64,000 nucleotides of DNA from CAVYHX01 sp963768415 (GTDB lineage: Bacteria; Pseudomonadota; Gammaproteobacteria; UBA9214). A program made the translations under genes and the position numbers. Below, piece after piece: positions 58,044 to 64,000 of the stretch. The notes beneath the pieces were generated by a model. The model did no database searches. It was not told the DNA's origin and saw only the letters and a program-made list of their open reading frames with translations. Location of the stretch: positions 22,681-86,680 of the forward strand of contig CAVYHX010000005.1 in the NCBI GenBank assembly GCA_963768415.1, in the 5' to 3' direction. Within the stretch, counting starts at the first letter, position 1. The number at the start of each line of letters is the position of its first letter.

Positions 58044-58381
58044 GTGTGCTGTCTCCGTCAGCGCCGAACCGGCTTGCAGACTTTATCCCGATAATCAGGG
58101 ACTACTCTGTGCATACCGGAAAGCATACCCCACCCCTTCCCAATGCATCCAGTAGAAAACGCCTTGTCCCGGGCAGCCACGAAGCGACCACAGGTCATGC
58201 GAAACCAGCCCGGGTTTTCTGATGCGGATATTCCGTATGGACTTCAGCGCCGTAGGGCGCAATAGCGCAGCGTATTGCGCCGCATGTCACCGGTGTGCGT
58301 ATCCCTTCGAGATTCTGTGAATCTGACTATGGCGCGCACATGGTTTCGAAAACAGGGATCTGACGCCGGATTTTCGGTTTC
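58044..58381. other. Intergenic region upstream of the second phosphorylase
   Basis: About 340 bases between the start of the leftward phosphorylase and the terminator of the next leftward gene. It must hold the phosphorylase promoter, but I see no clear boxes, no gene and no repeat. Confidence 0.35.
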
Positions 58382-58441
58382 AAAAAATGGGGCCGGATAC
58401 ATTTCCAGATCAATAAAACTGAAAAATGTAACCAGCCCCAT
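58382..58441 (-). terminator. Rho-independent terminator of the PPC-repeat protein gene
   Basis: On the minus strand an 18-base arm (58441-58424) pairs with 58404-58387, with two mismatches and a 19-base loop, followed by a run of six T (58387-58382). The arms carry GGGGCTGGTTACATTT and AAATGTATCCGGCCCC. It begins about 20 bases after the stop of the gene at 58460. Confidence 0.7.
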
Positions 58442-58459
58442 TAGTTCGCATTTATTTTT

Positions 58460-60661
58460 CTAGGGTACTCTGCACGACGGACCAGGCGGCTTGCGATGTA
58501 ACAGTTTGTAGATATTGAGATCCAGTGTATTGATCCGCTCATCCGAGTTGAAGTCTGCATCGGCATTGTAATTCAGCTCACCAAGGACCGAACGGTGGGC
58601 CAGCTTGTACAAATTCAGGTCCAGGGTATTGGTATCACCATCGTTGTTCAGGTCCCCGTCACAAAAATCGCCGTAACCGTCACCATCCTCATCCAACTGG
58701 TCGGGATTGGCGATATCGATACAATTATCGCCACATACCGCAACAGCGTCAGTACAGTTGCCAACCAGGCACTGGAGACCAATCTCATACCTGCCGTTTT
58801 CGTTGGTAGACAGGTCATGGATAAGTAACGAGTAGGTGCCGGAAAGACTCAAGTTTAAATCCAGTGAAAATGAGCATCTATCTATGCACGATGCCTCGTC
58901 CGCAACTCCATTGACAATCACGGTACCATGGGATCCCGGATCTCGATAACCGGATCCATAAGATCGAAACTGGCCAACACATTGATACGTATCAGGCTGG
59001 TCGACGTCCCTTCAAAAGTAAAGATGTCACCATCCACGGCAGGATTGATTTCGTCCATCGCTGCTAACCCGTATTGCAAAACAGTCGGGGTATCCATGCT
59101 GACAGGGTAGTTTCCGTCCGGTATACTATCCGCGTCACTGTCGCAGTCTCCCCACAGACACCACAGACTCAGCTGGTAACTGCCCGATTCATTCGTACCC
59201 CTGTCATATACCAACAACGAGTAAGTGTCCGAAGTCGCCGGCGAAAGATCCACCGAAAAAGAACATCTGTCGGTGCACGTCGCCCCGTCTGCAACGCCAT
59301 TCAGAACCAGTGCGCCACTGGAGTCACGGATCTCGACAACTGGGTCCATCAAATCCGCACCCGCCAGGACATTCAGCCGGATGTCAGTCCCTGCCGTCGC
59401 GTTAATGATAAAGAAATCACCATCCACGGCCGGAGAGATCACATCAGCAACCGGAGTGGCGTAAGAAAGATAAGGCCCCTTGGGATCCGGCGCTCCATCA
59501 CATTTACCCGACAAACACCATAGACTCAGCTGATAGCTGCCCGATTCATTCGTGCCCCTGTCATATATCAACAACGAGTATACGCCCGACAGCACCGGTG
59601 AGAGATCCACCGAAAATGAGCATCTATCGGTGCACGTCGCCCCGTCTGCAACCCCATTCACAACCAGGGTGTCATTCGAGTCACGGATCTCGATAACCGG
59701 GTCCATTAAATCCGCGCCCGCCAGGACATTCAACCGTATATTAGTCCCCGCCGTCGCGTTAAAGGTAAAAAAATCACCATCCACGGCCGGAGAGATCGTA
59801 TCAGCAAGTGAATCATCATACGAAATCAGCGGCCCGGCGGGATCCGGCGCTCCATCACATTTACCCGACAAACACCATAGACTCAGCTGATAGCTGCCTG
59901 ACTCATTAGTACCCCTGTCATATATCAACAACGAGTATACGCCCGTAAGCGCCGGTGAAAGATCCACCGAAAAAGAACATCTGTCGGTGCACGTCGCCCC
60001 GTCTGTAACGCCATCCACAACCAGGGTGCCATTCGGGTCACGGATCTCGACAACCGGGTCCATCAGATCCGCACTCGCCAGGACATTAAACCTGATGCCT
60101 GTCCCTGCCGTCGCGTTGAAGGTGAAGAAATCTATATCTGTTCCCGGTTCAATCGAATCAGCCACCGAGGCGTCATATGATAAATGGTCCGCAGCCGGAA
60201 CAGGCAGGATCCGTTCAAGCTGCAGTGTATACGCCCCGGTTTCATTGGTCCCGTTATCGGACACGAATATGGTGTTACATCCATTCTTTACAAGCGACAG
60301 ATTCATCGAGAAAGAGCATCTGTCAGTACAACCTGCCACGTCGATTACGTCAACCCAGGGATCTCTAATCTCGACAACAGGATCCATCAAGTCAGCGCTC
60401 GCCAGAACATTGAGCCTGACCTGATCTCCAATCGATCCACAAAAAGTAAACCGGTCAAAGATCCGTCGCTGGATTAACAGCGCAATCAACGGTGTGGTCA
60501 CCGTATGCCATATCGACGGGTTCCGCCCCTTCGTTACAATTGACCGGTGATTCTAGCTGAACCGCATTAGCCAGAACCGGCATCAACATAAGCCCGAGAG
60601 CGAATATGGCAAAATACTTTGTAACGATGGCGGATTTGCGTAACCGGTTATTTGTCTTCAT
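58460..60661 (-). CDS. Secreted PPC-repeat protein with TSP3/dockerin-like tail, two frame changes
   Basis: A secreted protein of about 733 residues. Signal peptide at about 10-34 (YFAIFALGLMLMPVLANA). Then five repeats of about 115-130 residues of the bacterial pre-peptidase C-terminal (PPC) kind, each with FTFNATAGT, DLMDPVVEIRD, a conserved C-x-DRCSFS and GTNESGSYQLSLWCL. The tail has a thrombospondin-3-like Ca-binding stretch (IANPDQLDEDGDGYGDFCDG) and two dockerin-like F-hands (DLNNDGDTNTLDLNLYK and ADFNSDERINTLDLNIYK), ending PPGPSC. The frame breaks at about 60463 (an extra T in TTT) and 58930 (a missing base); net span is a multiple of three. GGGGGAG precedes the ATG. It is probably a cell-surface or extracellular protein; function unknown. 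Confidence 0.75.
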
Positions 60662-60916
60662 TAATAACTCCCCCAATAGAAATGCTTTACACACAAAACT
60701 ACCGCATGCACCCTAAACTTGGAAAATATCCGGCATTGCCATGCATTTGATCAGCAGCAAACATCACTACAAGAACATTAACTGCCTGCAATATCATTTC
60801 TAGTTGCCTGGATACATCCGTGATAAATGAAACTCTCCCTGGCAATTTTCCGCAGCTTCTTGTGCGTGTTTATTTATGCTGACATAAATTAAAAAGCCCC
60901 GCTGAAGCGCAATCTA
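60662..60916. other. Upstream region of the PPC-repeat protein gene
   Basis: AT-rich compared with its surroundings. It should hold the promoter of the leftward gene at 60661. I see no clear hairpin and no gene. Confidence 0.35.
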
Positions 60917-61093
60917 TCAGGGAAGCTCTGATGTGTCGTCTTTGCGACGACTACATGGATGCAGGAGGTAGAGTACCAACAGTAGGCGCCTTTAGGCGAC
61001 GCATGGAGTGGTTACCGAGGAAAGAAGTGACGAAGCAATCCCCAAGCAACTGATTCCGTAGTATGAGATTGCCACGCTACGCTCGCAATGACA
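60917..61093. repeat. Palindromic intergenic repeat, copy B, with internal insertion
   Basis: Same element as at 37642-37760: TCAGGGAAGCTCTGATGTGT at the left, AGATTGCCACGCTACGCTCG at the right. Between TTTGCGA (ending about 60948) and GAAAGAAGTGACGAAGCAAT (from about 61019) it holds about 70 extra bases not found in copy A, including GTAGGCGCCTTTAGGCGAC, itself partly palindromic, and CTACATGGATGCAGG, which recalls the loops of the palindrome array at 20093-20229. Confidence 0.8.
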
Positions 61094-61249
61094 GGTATAT
61101 TTCAATTAACCAGCCCCCCCCTTAGCACGCATAGCGAGCAGCCACTTGCTAAGTGTTGTTTTTTTCCGAGCAAATTTTTCATATCAGCCCCTTCTACTAT
61201 TATGATTAATCGTCACAATCACTAAACCCATAGCCAGGTAGTTCTTGAA
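61094..61249. other. Spacer between copy B and the dockerin-tail fragment
   Basis: AT-rich, 156 bases. I see no gene. CAGCCCCCCCCTTAGC near 61114 is a C run worth noting only as a possible misread. Confidence 0.25.
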
Positions 61250-61294
61250 TTACCCGCAGCATGACGACCCGGGCGGCTGACGGTGCACCCCCAC
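61250..61294 (-). pseudogene. Relic of a third dockerin-like C-terminal tail
   Basis: Read leftward, the sequence gives VHRQPPGSSCCG and then a TAA stop. This matches the last residues of the gene at 61576 (LHRQAPGPSCCG), with roughly 34 of 41 bases the same by eye. Nothing upstream of it in this frame continues the protein, so it is the leftover end of a deleted or recombined copy. Confidence 0.55.
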
Positions 61295-61575
61295 GCCTTA
61301 TGAGACCACAGCGAAAGGGCTTTTTAGCACAGGTCGAAAGCAGGTAAATTGACACGCATCAACAGAACGCCACATGACAGCACATGAATGTGAACGTGAA
61401 ATGGACTCACTCCAAATGCCGGAAAAAATTCGCACACCTGCAAACGGTCTCACGATGCAGGCAGTCCGGATTCATTCCGCCTGTATAACTGCCCGGAGTG
61501 TCAAAAACATAGAGAAACCACCATATCTGCAGCCGGTAGTCCGAACACCGTAAACAGCAAATTTCCTGGCGACAT
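61295..61575. other. Intergenic region with an FNR-like box
   Basis: TTGAC-ACGC-ATCAA at 61349-61362 matches the FNR box at 9 of 10 bases and repeats the variant found at 42662-42675. The stretch lies downstream of the leftward DUF11 gene and about 690 bases upstream of the PPC gene start, so its target is unclear. No gene seen. Confidence 0.35.
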
Positions 61576-64000
61576 CTAGAACAACCCGCAGCATGACGGC
61601 CCGGGAGCCTGGCGGTGCAGCCCCTTGTAGATATTCAGATCCAGTGTATTGATCACCTCGTCGCCATTGAAATCGGCATTGGCACTGTAGTTGGCATCAC
61701 CCAGTGCCGAACGATGCGCCAGCTTGTACAGGTTCAGGTCAAGTGTATTGGTGGATGCCGTCATTATTCAGATCACCATCGCACCAGTTACCGTAGCCAT
61801 CGCCATCCGTATCCCGCTGATCCGGATTGGCTATTTCGGTACAGTTATCGTCATCGTCTTTCACGCCATCACCATCGCTATCGCCTCCGACAACAACCAC
61901 ACCGGTGACGCCGGCGCCCCAGGCAGAGCCGGTATTGACAACCGTACTCAGCAACGTCCCGTTCGCCGGTGGCGCACTGCTGTCAACCCGCGCCGAGAAC
62001 TGGCGCGTCAGGCTGGCGTCCGGAACCAGTAACACTTGCCATACCAGCAGCTCCCCGGGCAGACAGGTGCTGGCGCCGATACTGCTGCTGCACCGGGCCC
62101 CGTCGGTCTGACTCAGCGGGACGCTGGTATGCGCCGGTACCCGCGCATATAGATTGATCGTGCCCGTCGTACTCGCACCCCGGTTGGCCGCGTGGATCAT
62201 GTAGGTCGCGTTCTCACCCGGCTGCACCGGGTCCGGCAATGTGCTCACCGCTATCTCCAGCGGCTTGGTATTGCCCACAACGGACACCGCACTGGCACGC
62301 GCGTGACTGTGCAGGGTAATTGGATCACGCAGCTGGGCCCCGGCCAGCAGCAGATTCGCGGCCGTCGGTGTGGGGGCCTGCACGGTCACCTGCTGGCGGC
62401 CCGACTGCCCCGGCGCCAGCATCCCCACATCCCAGGTCACCACACCGTCGGCGAACGTAGCGCTACCGGAGGCCGACTGGAACAGCGTCTCCTGCGGCAA
62501 CTGCAGCACCAGCTCGGCATTGACCGCGCTGGCACCCCCATTACCGTAGGTCAACGTATAGGTATACATCCCACCGGATGCCACGCTGCCCGGCGGCGCA
62601 TCGAGTGCCAGCAGCGGACCCGGATCACCGACAACAACTACACCGGTGACGCCGGCGCCCCAGGCAGAGCCGGTATTGACAACCGTACTCAGCAACGTCC
62701 CGTTCGCCGGTGGCACACTGCTGTCAACCCGCGCCGAGAACTGGCGCGTCAGGCTGGCGTCCGGAACCAGTAACACTTGCCATACCAGCAGCTCCCCGGG
62801 CAGACAGGTGCTGGCGCCGATACTGCTGCTGCACCGGGCCCCGTCGGTCTGACTCAGCGGGACGCTGGTATGCGCCGGTACCCGCGCATATAGATTGATC
62901 GTGCCCGTCGTACTCGCACCCCGGTTGGCTGCGTGGATCATGTAGGTCGCGTTCTCACCCGGCTGCACCGGGTCCGGCAATGTGCTCACCGCTATCTCCA
63001 GCGGCTTGGTATTGCCCACAACGGACACCGCACTGGCACGCGCGTGACTGTGCAGGGTAATTGGATCACGCAGCTGGGCCCCGGCCAGCAGCAGATTCGC
63101 GGCCGTCGGTGTGGGGGCCTGCACGGTCACCTGCTGGCGGCCCGACTGCCCCGGCGCCAGCATCCCCACATCCCAGGTCACCACACCGTCGGCGAACGTA
63201 GCGCTACCGGAGGCTGACTGGAACAGCGTCTCCTGCGGCAACTGCAGCACCAGCTCGGCATTGACCGCGCTGGCACCCCCATTACCGTAGGTCAACGTAT
63301 AGGTATACATCCCACCGGATGCCACGCTGCCCGGCGGCGCATCGAGTGCCAGCAGCGGACCCGGATCACCGACAACAACCACACCGGTGACGCCGGCGCC
63401 CCAGGCAGAGCCGGTATTGACAACCGTACTCAGCAACGTCCCGTTCGCCGGTGGCACACTGCTGTCAACCCGCGCCGAGAACTGGCGCGTCAGGCTGGCG
63501 TCCGGAACCAGTAACACTTGCCATACCAACAGCTCCCCGGGCAGACAGGTGCTGGCGCCGATACTGCTGCTGCACCGGGCCCCGTCGGTCTGACTCAGCG
63601 GGACGCTGGTGTGCGCCGGTACCCGCGCATATAGATTGATCGTGCCCGTCGTACTCGCACCCCGGTTGGCCGCGTGGATCATGTAGGTCGCATTCTCACC
63701 CGGCTGCACCGGGTCCGGCAATGTGCTCACCGCTATCTCCAGCGGCTTGGTATTGCCCACAACGGACACCGCACTGGCACGCGCGTGACTGTGCAGGGTA
63801 ATTGGATCACGCAGCTGGGCCCCGGCCAGCAGCAGATTCGCGGCCGTCGGGGTCGGGGCCTGCACGGTCACCTGCTGGTGGCCCGACTGCCCCGGCGCCA
63901 GCATCCCCACATCCCAGGTCACCACACCGTCGGCGAACATTAGCGCTACCGGAGGCCGACTGGAACAGCGTCTCCTGCGGCAACTGCAGCACCAGCTCGG
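61576..64000 (-). CDS. DUF11-repeat surface protein with TSP3/dockerin-like tail, cut by window edge
   Basis: The C-terminal part of a very large secreted protein that enters from the right edge. It consists of near-identical 247-residue units (three in view, the first incomplete), each with two immunoglobulin-like DUF11 domains: SGGMYTYTLTYGNGGASAVN with FADGVVTWDVGMLAPGQSG, and QPGENATYMIHAANRGASTT with PGELLVWQVLLVPDASLTRQ. The tail is GDSDGDGVKDDDDNCTEIAN, a thrombospondin-3-like Ca-binding stretch, then two dockerin-like F-hands (STNTLDLNLYKLAHRS and ADFNGDEVINTLDLNIYK), ending PGPSCCGLF. The frame changes near 61755 and at about 63938, where copy three has one base more than the other copies. 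It is probably an adhesin or matrix protein; function unknown. Confidence 0.75.
61902..64000. repeat. 741-bp near-identical tandem repeats inside the DUF11 gene
   Basis: The sequence from 61902 recurs at 62643 and 63384 with an exact period of 741 bases (247 codons). Copies differ at only a few bases (for example GGCGCACTG against GGCACACTG, and GGCCGACTGG against GGCTGACTGG). The third copy is cut by the window edge and has one extra base near 63938. Such identity means recent duplication or ongoing homogenisation. Confidence 0.92.

Noticed and set aside
58244..58441. A 65-codon leftward frame
   Set aside because: It starts inside the terminator stem of the PPC-repeat gene and has no supported content.
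61902..64000. CRISPR or transposon origin for the 741-bp repeats
   Set aside because: The repeat length is a multiple of three, the repeats are in frame inside one coding sequence, and there are no spacers, terminal inverted repeats or transposase.

Overview
The window looks like chromosome from a sulfur-oxidising, glycogen-storing gammaproteobacterium, perhaps Chromatiales-like. The evidence is the protein families themselves: an E. coli-like fabA-fabB pair, Rsd/AlgQ, ZapG/YhcB, YajQ, flavocytochrome c sulfide dehydrogenase, and a TtrS/TtrR-like two-component system. I see no rRNA, tRNA, CRISPR array, insertion sequence or prophage.

Layout. 0-2.4 kb: an L,D-transpeptidase fragment, rsd, and an iscR-iscU operon with its own promoter/operator and terminator. 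2.4-9.8 kb: a FimX-like degenerate GGDEF/EAL protein, then housekeeping genes (RibD-like reductase, YkgJ, NUDIX, chalcone-isomerase-like, 2-hydroxyacid dehydrogenase, YggS, ZapG). 9.8-20 kb: YjbQ with a small coupled gene, a lipoprotein, a YihY/BrkB membrane protein, a REC-GGDEF-like regulator beside yajQ, fabA-fabB, a double thioredoxin-fold protein, a Sel1 protein and nadA. 20-25 kb: a periplasmic binding protein, a perfect 26-bp palindrome and a TtrSR-like sensor/regulator pair. 25-28.5 kb: sterol-desaturase family protein, hemerythrin-like protein, and fccAB for sulfide oxidation. 28.5-37.6 kb: copper/silver resistance (CopA ATPase, CusABC efflux, Cys/His-rich small protein). 38-41.6 kb: sucCD, leuB and an internally deleted pyrophosphatase gene. 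41.9-58 kb: glycogen metabolism (a CBM48 protein, pgi, glgC, GH57, malQ, glgB, glgA, glgP, and a second, opposing phosphorylase). 58.4-64 kb: two large secreted repeat proteins that end in the same thrombospondin-3/dockerin-like tail.

How the genes work together. The glycogen cluster contains the whole cycle from hexose phosphate to polymer and back. FccAB would pass sulfide electrons to cytochromes, and the TtrSR-like pair may sense a sulfur compound and control the binding protein behind the palindrome. The copper genes form one detoxification block from cytoplasm to outside.

Many genes carry one-base frame breaks (brkB, fabA, fabB, sucC, pgi, GH57, glgB, glgA, glgP, both repeat proteins, and about ten in cusA). 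The amino-acid sequence continues in another frame at each break and total gene lengths stay normal for the families. I therefore read most of them as base-calling or assembly indels and annotate one gene across each. The most interesting real signals are an IscR without any iron-sulfur ligand behind a well-preserved IscR-type operator, the 26-bp palindrome beside the sensor pair, the in-frame gutted pyrophosphatase gene, two kinds of palindromic intergenic repeats, and the shared C-terminal tail with 741-bp near-identical tandem repeats.
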